Positions 1-7,849 of a DNA stretch of 64,000 bases are shown one piece after another (position 1 is the stretch's first letter; each line of letters starts with the position of its first letter). The stretch is from Lachnospiraceae bacterium (lineage in GTDB: Bacteria; Bacillota; Clostridia; Lachnospirales; Lachnospiraceae): contig JAFWIM010000131.1 in the NCBI GenBank assembly GCA_017514845.1, forward strand, positions 62,001 to 126,000, in the 5' to 3' direction. The translations under genes were made by a program, and so were the position numbers. Under the pieces are notes generated by a model. That model did no database searches. It had not been told where the DNA came from and worked only from the letters and a program-made list of their open reading frames with translations.

Positions 1-696
1 GGCGAGCGCATGGCAGTCAGGATGGCTGACGAGATCATCGTTTTAAGTCACGACATGGAAGTATACTTCCTCAAGGAATACAGACGAAGGACGAATTTTA
101 TCCCGAACGGCGTCTCTGAACCCGTTGTCAGAGAACCTGACCTCATAACAAAGAAATACGGGCTCACAAAAGACAGTTATATTCTTGCCCTCAGCAGACT
201 TGCACCGGAAAAGGGAATTCGATATCTGATCGATGCCTTTAAGAAGATCGATACGGATAAGAAGCTGATCATTGCAGGCGGAAGCTCCGACACGAAGGAG
301 TTCGTCGACGAGATGAAAGAGAGGGCTGCTGACGACGACAGGATTATTTTCACCGGCTTTGTTGAAGGTCAGGTATTAGAAGAACTCTACAGCAACCCTT
401 ACATATATGTGCTGGCATCAGATATTGAAGGGATGCCGCTGAGCCTCCTGGAAGCCATGAGCTACGGCAACTGCGTACTCACGTCTAACATTCCCGAGTG
501 CGCGGAGGTGATCGAAGATAAGGGCATCACGTTCGCGCGGGGCAGCACGCACGACCTTCAGAAGAAAATGCAGATGCTGCTTGATTCTCCTCAGACTGTC
601 GAAGCTCTAAAGAGCAGCTCCAAAGATTTCATTTTGGGCAAGTACAGCTGGGATGAGGTCATCAATAAAACACTTGAACTTTATATGAAGGAATAA
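1..696 (+). CDS. GT-B glycosyltransferase family 4, 3' part (5' truncated by window)
   Basis: This is the C-terminal part of a GT4-type sugar transferase; the frame is already open at base 1, so the true start lies upstream. The visible part starts near the end of the N-terminal Rossmann domain (ADEIIVLS, then FIPNGV) and contains the nucleotide-sugar-binding C-terminal domain. ALSRLAPEKGIRYLIDAF and the EX7E motif in EGMPLSLLEAMSYG are typical of retaining GT4 enzymes. It lies upstream of other polysaccharide genes on the same strand, so it probably adds a sugar to a lipid-linked surface glycan in the cytoplasm. Donor and acceptor cannot be read from the sequence. Confidence 0.88.
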   Translation, partial: GERMAVRMADEIIVLSHDMEVYFLKEYRRRTNFIPNGVSEPVVREPDLITKKYGLTKDSYILALSRLAPEKGIRYLIDAFKKIDTDKKLIIAGGSSDTKEFVDEMKERAADDDRIIFTGFVEGQVLEELYSNPYIYVLASDIEGMPLSLLEAMSYGNCVLTSNIPECAEVIEDKGITFARGSTHDLQKKMQMLLDSPQTVEALKSSSKDFILGKYSWDEVINKTLELYMKE

Positions 697-842
697 ACAA
701 CATAAGGGGAAGATCGATCCTGAGATTTTCCTCTTATTTGCGTGATAGGAGACGTATTGACGTTTTCCGAGGAAAAGCCCAAAGCTCCTTTTATACTACC
801 CGTCGGAAAAATCCAAAAGTAACTGCTGTAAAGGAAATTATA

Positions 843-3461
843 ATGAAAGTATTAATGATCAATAAGTTTCTGTATCCGAACGGCGGATCGGAAACCTACA
901 TTTTCAAGATAGGCGATTATCTGAAAAGTATCGGACACGAAGTCCAGTATTTCGGCATGGAGCACGAAGGCAGGTGCGTCGGCAACGAAGCAGGCGCCTA
1001 CACCTCTGATATGGATTTCCACGGCGGAAGCGCTCTCTCAAAGCTGACGTATCCGGTAAAGACCATTTACAGCGCGGAGGCAAGAAAGAAGATCCGTCTT
1101 GTGCTGGATGACTTTCAGCCGGATGTGTGCCATCTGAATAATTTCAATTATCAGCTCACCCCGTCCGTGATCCTTGAGATTGAAAAGTGGAAGAGGGAGA
1201 GCGGGAGAGCCTGCCGAATCATATTCACAGCCCACGATTATCAGCTCATCTGTCCGAACCACATGCTGATGAATCCCAATTCCGGCACAATATGCGAAAA
1301 GTGTATCGGCAGACATTTTTCAAACTGTCTTAGCAGCAAATGCATTCACGGTTCCACCGCGAAATCCGCAGTCGGCATGATGGAAGCGGAGATCTGGAAT
1401 CACACGAATGTCTACAGCAAAATTGATACATTTATCTGCTGCTCAGAGTTCATGAAGAGCCGCATGGACACCAACCCGAAATTCGCCGGCAAGACGATCG
1501 CTCTGCACAACTTCATTGACAGGCTCGATACCGACGGCATGGCTGACGATTCTGCCCTGTCAAAAGATCTTCCTGAGAAATATGTTCTCTATTTCGGAAG
1601 ATTTTCGGAGGAGAAGGGCATTAAAACACTTCTGAAAGCTGTAAGACGCCTGCCTGACGTGCAGTTCGTTTTTGCCGGAACAGGTCCTCTTCAGGATGAG
1701 ACGCTGAGTGTTCCCAACATCATGAATGTCGGTTTTCAGACAGGTAAAGCCTTGAGTGACCTTATAAGCGGTGCCCGCTTTTCAGTGTATCCATCAGAAT
1801 GGTACGAGAACTGTCCTTTCTCAGTCATGGAGAGCCAGATGTGCGGCACACCGGTCCTGGCCAGCAGAATTGGCGGCATCCCCGAACTCATTAAAGAGAA
1901 CGAGACCGGTGAGCTTTTTGAGGCGGGAAGCACGGCTGAGCTGACCGCTAAGATCAATCGTCTCTGGGAAGATGACAGCCTCATTGACAGATATACTGAA
2001 AATTGCAGGCATGTATGTTTTGATTCGACTGCGGAGTACTGCGATAAACTGCTCCGTATATACATGGGTGAGCCGGTTTTACAGTCCGGCGATGTGAAGA
2101 CAAATATTCAAAAAGAAGGTGGAAGTGCTATGGCAGACACTGATAAGAAGGCATTAATCGATAAGATTTCCAAAAAGATCCCGGGCGGAGAAAAAGCTTC
2201 CGCGCTCTTGGACAGAGTCTCGGGAGGGGAGAAAACTGCGGTGAAAAAACTCAACGGTACAGTTATTGTCACTTACCGCTGCAACGCGCGCTGCAATATG
2301 TGCAACCGTTACAAGAAGCCGTCCCGTGTTGAGGAAGAAATCTCCATCGAAACAATAAAGAAACTTCCGCCCATGTACTTTACAAATATCACAGGCGGGG
2401 AGCCCTTCATCCGGACAGACCTCAAAGACATTGTTCGCGAGCTCAGAAAGAAGAGTGACCGAATCGTTATCTCGACAAACGGATTCTTCACTGACCGCAT
2501 CATTGACCTCTGCAAGGAATTCCCGGATATCGGTATCCGCATTTCCATCGAAGGCCTTGAGGAGACAAACAACGCGATCCGCGGTCTTCCGGACGGTTTC
2601 AACAGAGGCTACACGACCCTGAAAAAACTTCGCAAGATGGGAATGAAGGACGTCGGATTCGGCATGACCGTTCAGGACGCGAACTGCATGGACCTTGTCA
2701 GGCTCTATCGAATTTCGAACAGGCTCGGAATGGAATTTGCGACCGCGTCTCTGCACAACTCATTTTACTTTGTCGAAGCTAAAAATATTATCCATGACCG
2801 TCCGAAGGTCGCAAAACAGTTCGAGCGCCTGGTCAATGAGCTCCTGAACTCCAACAGCCCGAAGAAGTGGTTCAGAGCATATTTCAATCACGGACTTATC
2901 AATTATATCTACGGACAGAAAAGACTTCTTCCGTGCGATATGAGTTTCGACACATTCTTCATTGATCCCTACGGCGACGTTATGCCCTGCAACGGAACCA
3001 AGGACAAGGAAGTCATGGGCAATCTCAATGAGCAGACGTGGGACGAACTCTGGAACAGTCCGGAAGCCGAAATTGTACGCAAAAAGGTCAGGAACTGTGA
3101 CCGAGACTGCTGGATGATCGGTTCCGTCTCCCCGGCTATGCACAGGTACATCTGGAAACCTGCTCTCTGGGTCATTCGCCACAAGTTCCTGCGATTCTTC
3201 AGAAAGAAGAAATACAGTATGTATGAGCTCAAGGTCGTGCGCGATTACCGCGACGGAAAGCTCACGAAAGAGGATCTTGACAAATGCAGCACATGCGATA
3301 TGTGCGCCGTTATAAACGATGGTCTTTCCGAGACATCCAAGCAGCAGCTTGTAGGGCGCTCCGGCGAGGATATCGTCGATGCGGATATCGCGTCCCAGAT
3401 GAGCGGCAGCGGCACGGCGGAGCGCAGCCGCACAATGATGAATAGATTTGAAATGAGGTAG
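843..3461 (+). CDS. Fusion: GT4 glycosyltransferase + radical SAM/SPASM protein
   Basis: The product is 872 residues and bifunctional. Residues 1 to about 425 form a GT4 glycosyltransferase: N-terminal MKVLMINKFLYPNGGSETY, a Cys-rich CEKC...C....C segment seen in some GT4 enzymes, LYFGRFSEEKGI, and EX7E in EWYENCPFSVMESQ. Residues 430-872 form a radical SAM enzyme with the 4Fe-4S motif CNARCNMC (Cys480, 484, 487), ITGGEPFIR, and a C-terminal Cys-rich SPASM-like part (LPCDMSF, MPCNG, NCDRDCW, CSTCDMC). ATG 843 follows AAGGAAATTATA; the frame opens earlier at 738 without a good ribosome site. At the domain junction an in-frame ATG at 2130 follows AAGAAGGTGGAAG, so the second domain may also be made alone. 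The substrate of the radical SAM half is unknown; modification of a sugar or a glycan-linked group is inference. Three bases separate it from the next gene. Confidence 0.85.
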   Translation: MKVLMINKFLYPNGGSETYIFKIGDYLKSIGHEVQYFGMEHEGRCVGNEAGAYTSDMDFHGGSALSKLTYPVKTIYSAEARKKIRLVLDDFQPDVCHLNNFNYQLTPSVILEIEKWKRESGRACRIIFTAHDYQLICPNHMLMNPNSGTICEKCIGRHFSNCLSSKCIHGSTAKSAVGMMEAEIWNHTNVYSKIDTFICCSEFMKSRMDTNPKFAGKTIALHNFIDRLDTDGMADDSALSKDLPEKYVLYFGRFSEEKGIKTLLKAVRRLPDVQFVFAGTGPLQDETLSVPNIMNVGFQTGKALSDLISGARFSVYPSEWYENCPFSVMESQMCGTPVLASRIGGIPELIKENETGELFEAGSTAELTAKINRLWEDDSLIDRYTENCRHVCFDSTAEYCDKLLRIYMGEPVLQSGDVKTNIQKEGGSAMADTDKKALIDKISKKIPGGEKASALLDRVSGGEKTAVKKLNGTVIVTYRCNARCNMCNRYKKPSRVEEEISIETIKKLPPMYFTNITGGEPFIRTDLKDIVRELRKKSDRIVISTNGFFTDRIIDLCKEFPDIGIRISIEGLEETNNAIRGLPDGFNRGYTTLKKLRKMGMKDVGFGMTVQDANCMDLVRLYRISNRLGMEFATASLHNSFYFVEAKNIIHDRPKVAKQFERLVNELLNSNSPKKWFRAYFNHGLINYIYGQKRLLPCDMSFDTFFIDPYGDVMPCNGTKDKEVMGNLNEQTWDELWNSPEAEIVRKKVRNCDRDCWMIGSVSPAMHRYIWKPALWVIRHKFLRFFRKKKYSMYELKVVRDYRDGKLTKEDLDKCSTCDMCAVINDGLSETSKQQLVGRSGEDIVDADIASQMSGSGTAERSRTMMNRFEMR
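2113..2132 (+). promoter_or_regulatory. Internal Shine-Dalgarno and ATG at the GT4/radical SAM junction
   Basis: AAGAAGGTGGAAG lies just upstream of an in-frame ATG (2130-2132) that begins the radical SAM half as MADTDKKAL. This looks like the leftover, or still working, start site of a formerly separate gene. Only the purine-rich site and spacing are seen; internal initiation is inferred. Confidence 0.5.
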
Positions 3462-3464
3462 AAG

Positions 3465-5528
3465 ATGAGAATCATAACCTGTATCAGTTTCCACGGAACA
3501 GGATCCGGCGCTGTTGATGATTTCCTCAAGGAATTCGACAACTGTCCGTCAGCTCCCACAAATATTGAATGTCGGTTTCTTCAGGACCCGGACGGCGTAT
3601 CCGATCTTGAATACAATCTCGTGGAGAACCCGCACCGCCTGAATTCAGGCTACGCGCTTCGCAGATATATGAAATTCGCGCGAGAGACAGCCTACGGCTA
3701 CAGAAAAATTTTCGGAAGCAAATGGCTCAAATACTCGCAGGAGTATGTCGACAGCCTTGTCACCGAGACGTATAAGGGATATTGGCACGGCGATCTTTTG
3801 CTCCTGTCTGGTCCACAGAAATTCATTTATTATTCAAGGAGAGCCAAGGACAAGCTCATGCCGAAGCCGCTGAAAAAGCCCTTCCGCTACAACTACTTCC
3901 CGAATCAGGACTATTATCATGTCCATATCACACGGGACGAGTTCATTGAGAAGACACAGACCTACGTCGATAAGCTTTGCAGACTCCTGAACCCGAAGAA
4001 TCAGCCGTTCATCGTGCTTGACCAGTTCGTTGCGACAAGCAATATTATGCGGTACATATCTTACGCAAAGGATATCAGGGTCATCGTTGTCGATCGTGAC
4101 CCCAGAGATCTGTTCGTCCAGCAGAGGCGCTATGGGGATCATGTACTTCCGGCTGAGGCGGCGCCGTTTGCGCGAGTCTTCCGCGATCACAGGGCTATGA
4201 TCGGCGACATACCGGCTGACGCGCCGGTACTGAGGCTCCAGTTCGAAGACCTCATTTTTAACTACGATGAGGAGATGAAGAAGATTGTCGAATTCGTCGG
4301 CGAGGACTGGTCACACCATGTTGCTCCGAAGAAGTATTTCGACCCGGCTGTCTCGGCGGCAAACCTTCAGATGTGGAAGAAATTCCCCGAATATACTGAG
4401 GACTGCGAACTCATAGCAAAGATGCTGCCGGAGTTCCTCTACGATTTTGACAGGCATGAGGGACCGATGAACAGATCGAGCAGCCGGGAATCAGGTACAG
4501 GCGGGCAGGGCAGTGAGAATGCTTCCGGCGAAGTAAAGGACGGAAATGAGCAGGAAGGCCGCTTTCTGACGGACCCTGACGCGCTGTCCGATCATCACTA
4601 TGTGCTGCCTGAAGACGCGGGGGAATATGCCGATCCGGGGTCTGTATCACTTGTTACAGACGAAAAGCTCAAAGAGGCACAGGAAGAAATCCAGTCTCTC
4701 CGGGACGCGGCAGTAAGCGTTGATTCAAAAAAGAGAATTTCACCTGATGAAGTCAAGCTTGTCGAGATGAATATCTTCCGCCACTTCATTCGCTTCTGCG
4801 CTGAGAATAAGCTCAGATGGACAGTGGATTCAGGAACACTCATCGGCGCTGTCCGACATGGCGGGTTCATCCCGTGGGACGATGATATTGATATAACTAT
4901 GCCGCGACCGGACTATGACAAGTTTATCAGGCTTGCGTCCTCTAAAACGATCGGCGACCATCTTTTACTCATACACGATAAAAAGAGCGGTGCGACAAAT
5001 TCTTACGCGAAAATTGTCGATGACAGAACGTATGTCAAGTTCCCGCTCAGATATGACCAGTACGGATCATCCCTCTGGATCGATGTCTTCCCGGTCGACG
5101 GGAGACCGGAGAACGAGAAGGAGTTCGACAAAGCCCTTCGAAAACTCGATTTTCTTGGAAAAGCCAGAGCCTACAGCTTTACAAGGTCAAAAAATAAGCA
5201 TAATAATCCGATAAAGAAAGTCCTGAAAAAAATGTATGTCACGGTCGCAAGACCATATATGTTCATTCCGGCTATTCGGAAGATTCCCGTACAGTTCCCT
5301 TATAAAGACGAAAAATGGGGCATCAGTTTTTTGGGTATTTACAAAAAGATGGACAGGTTCCACCCGTATTACTTTACGGATGTTGTTTGGAAACAGTTTG
5401 AAGATATTCAGGTGCGTTGCACAGCCTACTTTGCGGAGCGTCTGACTGATCTCTATGGAGAGGACTATATGACACCTCCGCCGGAGTCAAAGCGCATCGC
5501 TCATGAAATCACGGCATATTGGAGATAA
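3465..5528 (+). CDS. Fusion: sulfotransferase-like domain + LicD-family phosphotransferase
   Basis: The product is 687 residues with two domains. Residues 1 to about 310 resemble a PAPS-dependent sulfotransferase: a P-loop-like N-terminus ITCISFHGTGSGAVDDF and the 3'-phosphate-binding type motif VVDRDPRDLFVQQRR. A Ser/Gly/Glu-rich linker follows (about 330-415). Residues about 425-687 are a LicD domain with DSGTLIGAVRHGGFIPWDDD followed by IDITMP, the metal-binding aspartates of the nucleotidyltransferase fold. LicD proteins transfer phosphocholine or similar phospho-groups onto teichoic acids and glycans. The gene starts 3 nt after the preceding stop and its end approaches the acyltransferase start, so it is part of the operon. 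The protein would decorate a surface polymer with sulfate and a phospho-substituent; actual donors are unknown. Confidence 0.82.
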   Translation: MRIITCISFHGTGSGAVDDFLKEFDNCPSAPTNIECRFLQDPDGVSDLEYNLVENPHRLNSGYALRRYMKFARETAYGYRKIFGSKWLKYSQEYVDSLVTETYKGYWHGDLLLLSGPQKFIYYSRRAKDKLMPKPLKKPFRYNYFPNQDYYHVHITRDEFIEKTQTYVDKLCRLLNPKNQPFIVLDQFVATSNIMRYISYAKDIRVIVVDRDPRDLFVQQRRYGDHVLPAEAAPFARVFRDHRAMIGDIPADAPVLRLQFEDLIFNYDEEMKKIVEFVGEDWSHHVAPKKYFDPAVSAANLQMWKKFPEYTEDCELIAKMLPEFLYDFDRHEGPMNRSSSRESGTGGQGSENASGEVKDGNEQEGRFLTDPDALSDHHYVLPEDAGEYADPGSVSLVTDEKLKEAQEEIQSLRDAAVSVDSKKRISPDEVKLVEMNIFRHFIRFCAENKLRWTVDSGTLIGAVRHGGFIPWDDDIDITMPRPDYDKFIRLASSKTIGDHLLLIHDKKSGATNSYAKIVDDRTYVKFPLRYDQYGSSLWIDVFPVDGRPENEKEFDKALRKLDFLGKARAYSFTRSKNKHNNPIKKVLKKMYVTVARPYMFIPAIRKIPVQFPYKDEKWGISFLGIYKKMDRFHPYYFTDVVWKQFEDIQVRCTAYFAERLTDLYGEDYMTPPPESKRIAHEITAYWR

Positions 5529-5536
5529 GAGTGCAC

Positions 5537-6616
5537 ATGAGTGAAGCAGTTGCGGCTAAAAAAAAATATCCGTCGATTGACGTACTGAGAGCAGTTTCTG
5601 CAGTCGGAATTGTCATGATGCATTTGCTATCGAAGAGTAATAATCAGTATGAGCTCGAAGGTTTTTTAGCTGAGACAGTGATCCCCTGGTTCACGCATCT
5701 TGTATATCTCTTCATGATGATTTCAGCATTCGGTATGTGCTGCGGCTATCACGAGCGTATGCTTAGAGGAACGATTGATCTGTCTTCATTTTACAGAAAA
5801 AGGGTAAGTCGCGTACTCCCATATTTCTCTTTCCTTGTTGTTCTGGATCTTCTTTCGGATTTCAGTTTTGAGCGCCTTCTGGAAGGATTTGCCGAGGTAA
5901 CTCTTGTATTCGGTTTTTTACCCGAGACCAATAAATTCACTGTCCTCGGAATCGCCTGGTTCCTCGGCATAACCTTTGTGTTTTACGCGCTCTTTCCTCT
6001 GTTTTCTGTTCTGACCGAAACAAAAGCGGCGGCATGGAAAACAATGGCAGTCGCTGTCATATTTAATTTTGCCTGCAATTATTATTTCTTCAATCGGGAT
6101 CACTACCCGAACGGATTCTACGCGCGTCAGAATATTCTGTTTTCCGCAATGTTTTTTGTCGCGGGGGGTTTAGTGTATCTTTACCGGTCTTGGCTTTGTG
6201 AAAGACTGGGCGCAAAATGGCCGGTCACAATAATTATCAGCATGACCTTTACGGTTCTTTATTTCGCGCTGCCTATCATCAACAGGAATAAATATCTGCA
6301 GTATCCGTATTTTGTGCTGATTTTTGCTCTGTGGCTCATATCCGCGATCGTACACGACGTTGAACTCACAGGATTTTTCGGACGATTCATTCGGCTCCTC
6401 GCAATGTACAGCATGGAGATTTATCTGACTCATATGATGATTTTCCGCATTCTTCAAAAGCTGGGGCTGAATTACTTATTTGGCAGAGGCTATATATCTT
6501 ATCTCTTTACTGTTATCTTATCGATCGCCGGTGCTCTGGCAACCGCGATCGTGTTTCAAAGAATCAGGCAGATCATATCCCGCCTGCCCGGTCGCAAAAG
6601 CCCTTCTGACTTTTAA
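5537..6616 (+). CDS. Acyltransferase family 3 (OafA-like) membrane protein
   Basis: This 359-residue polytopic membrane protein starts with the family signature: YPSIDVLRAVSAVGIVMMHLL (residues about 11-31) places the conserved Arg and His at the first membrane helix. About ten hydrophobic helices follow, and the C-terminus is basic. Family members transfer acetyl or other acyl groups to exported glycans. ATG 5537 is preferred, with GGAGA about 11 nt upstream; a TTG at 5519 overlapping the previous stop is also in frame. The position inside the glycan operon suggests O-acylation of the same polymer. Confidence 0.85.
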   Translation: MSEAVAAKKKYPSIDVLRAVSAVGIVMMHLLSKSNNQYELEGFLAETVIPWFTHLVYLFMMISAFGMCCGYHERMLRGTIDLSSFYRKRVSRVLPYFSFLVVLDLLSDFSFERLLEGFAEVTLVFGFLPETNKFTVLGIAWFLGITFVFYALFPLFSVLTETKAAAWKTMAVAVIFNFACNYYFFNRDHYPNGFYARQNILFSAMFFVAGGLVYLYRSWLCERLGAKWPVTIIISMTFTVLYFALPIINRNKYLQYPYFVLIFALWLISAIVHDVELTGFFGRFIRLLAMYSMEIYLTHMMIFRILQKLGLNYLFGRGYISYLFTVILSIAGALATAIVFQRIRQIISRLPGRKSPSDF

Positions 6617-6632
6617 ACTATGAGGTGTCATC

Positions 6633-7763
6633 ATGATAAAAAGTATTATAAGAAATATATTAAAACTGCTTTGGATATTACCGGTCAAAAAGAACCGTGT
6701 CGTTTTCAGGAGTTTTCAGGGAGCATCCTATTCCTGTAATCCAAAGTATATTTCCGAATATATCACGAAGAACCGCGGTGACGAATATGAACAGATCTGG
6801 CTCTTTAAGAATCCGAAAAAATATACATTCCTCAGGAAAAAAGGAATCAAAGTCATACCGCAGACTTCACTTCGAGCCGTCTACTATCTGATTACAGCCG
6901 GCTTCCTGATCGATAATCTCGGTGTTCAGTCCTATATTCCGCTCAGAAAAAAGCAGACAGTAATCAATACATGGCATGGCGGCGGATCTTATAAAAAGAT
7001 TTATAAGGAAGCGACAAAAGAACATGTTGACTACCTGCAGCTCATGATGAACTCTACTACATATTTTATCTCAAGCTGCGCCAGATTTTCGGCCAATAAC
7101 ATCAAGTATCTTCATGATAATGCGCCGGAAAAGATCCTTGAGATCGGCATGCCCAGGAACGATATCTTCTTTGGAAATCACGACGGCATTGAGCGCAAAG
7201 TAAAAAAGAAGCTCAATATTCCGAATGATACGAAACTTGTTCTGTATGCACCGACGTTCAGAGATGATGTCGACGCATCTGTCTACGTGCTCGATGTGGA
7301 TCGAATACTTGCAGCTTTGTCGGAACGCTTCGGCGGAGATTTTGTATTTCTTTTGAGATTCCACTGGTTCACCGATGACCATAACCCGTATGAGGATAAC
7401 GAGCATGTGATTGATGTGACATCCTATGACGACATGCAGGAGCTTTTATATGCTTCTTCCGTCCTCATCACGGATTATTCATCCTGCATCTGGGATGCCT
7501 CGCTATCTTATAAACCCTGCTTCATTTACGCACCGGACCTTGATGTATATCTTGGGTACAGGAATTTCTTCACGCCTGTCAATGAATGGCCATTCCCGAT
7601 GGCGAGAGATATCGATGCCCTTTGCGATGAGATTATACATTTTGACGAAGAACACTACAAAAAGGAAGTCGACCGGCATCACACTGAACTCGGAAGCGCA
7701 GAACATGGGACGGCATCGAGAACTGTCGTTGCGCTGATGGACAAAATTAGTCATAAAAAATAG
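6633..7763 (+). CDS. CDP-glycerol/polyol-phosphate transferase (TagB/TagF-type)
   Basis: This 376-residue enzyme matches the CDP-glycerol glycerophosphotransferase family. Visible motifs are FRSFQGASYSCNPKYISEY near the N-terminus, NTWHGGGSYKK with the catalytic-type His, IGMPRNDIFF, YAPTFRDD, and SVLITDYSSCIWDAS in the C-terminal donor-binding half. Such enzymes add or polymerise glycerol-phosphate (or another polyol-phosphate) on teichoic-acid-like chains at the membrane face. The short length suits a single-domain primase/transferase rather than a long polymerase. TagD, which makes CDP-glycerol, lies 2.6 kb downstream on the opposite strand, so glycerol-phosphate is the likeliest substrate. 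Confidence 0.87.
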   Translation: MIKSIIRNILKLLWILPVKKNRVVFRSFQGASYSCNPKYISEYITKNRGDEYEQIWLFKNPKKYTFLRKKGIKVIPQTSLRAVYYLITAGFLIDNLGVQSYIPLRKKQTVINTWHGGGSYKKIYKEATKEHVDYLQLMMNSTTYFISSCARFSANNIKYLHDNAPEKILEIGMPRNDIFFGNHDGIERKVKKKLNIPNDTKLVLYAPTFRDDVDASVYVLDVDRILAALSERFGGDFVFLLRFHWFTDDHNPYEDNEHVIDVTSYDDMQELLYASSVLITDYSSCIWDASLSYKPCFIYAPDLDVYLGYRNFFTPVNEWPFPMARDIDALCDEIIHFDEEHYKKEVDRHHTELGSAEHGTASRTVVALMDKISHKK

Positions 7764-7849
7764 AAATTCAAAAGATACATGTGGCGGCAAAAAGAAATGT
7801 ATTCTAAAATAAACGTAATAATCCGATGAGATTTAGAAAGGATATATAT

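Noticed and set aside
757..796. Promoter before the GT4-radical SAM fusion gene (TTGACG ... TTATAC)
   Set aside because: The spacing is 28 bp, far from 16-18; operon read-through from the first gene is more likely.
7826..7849. ATG start of the polymerase-like gene
   Set aside because: No ribosome site before it, whereas TTG 7850 has AGAAAGGA at good distance; kept only as an alternative.
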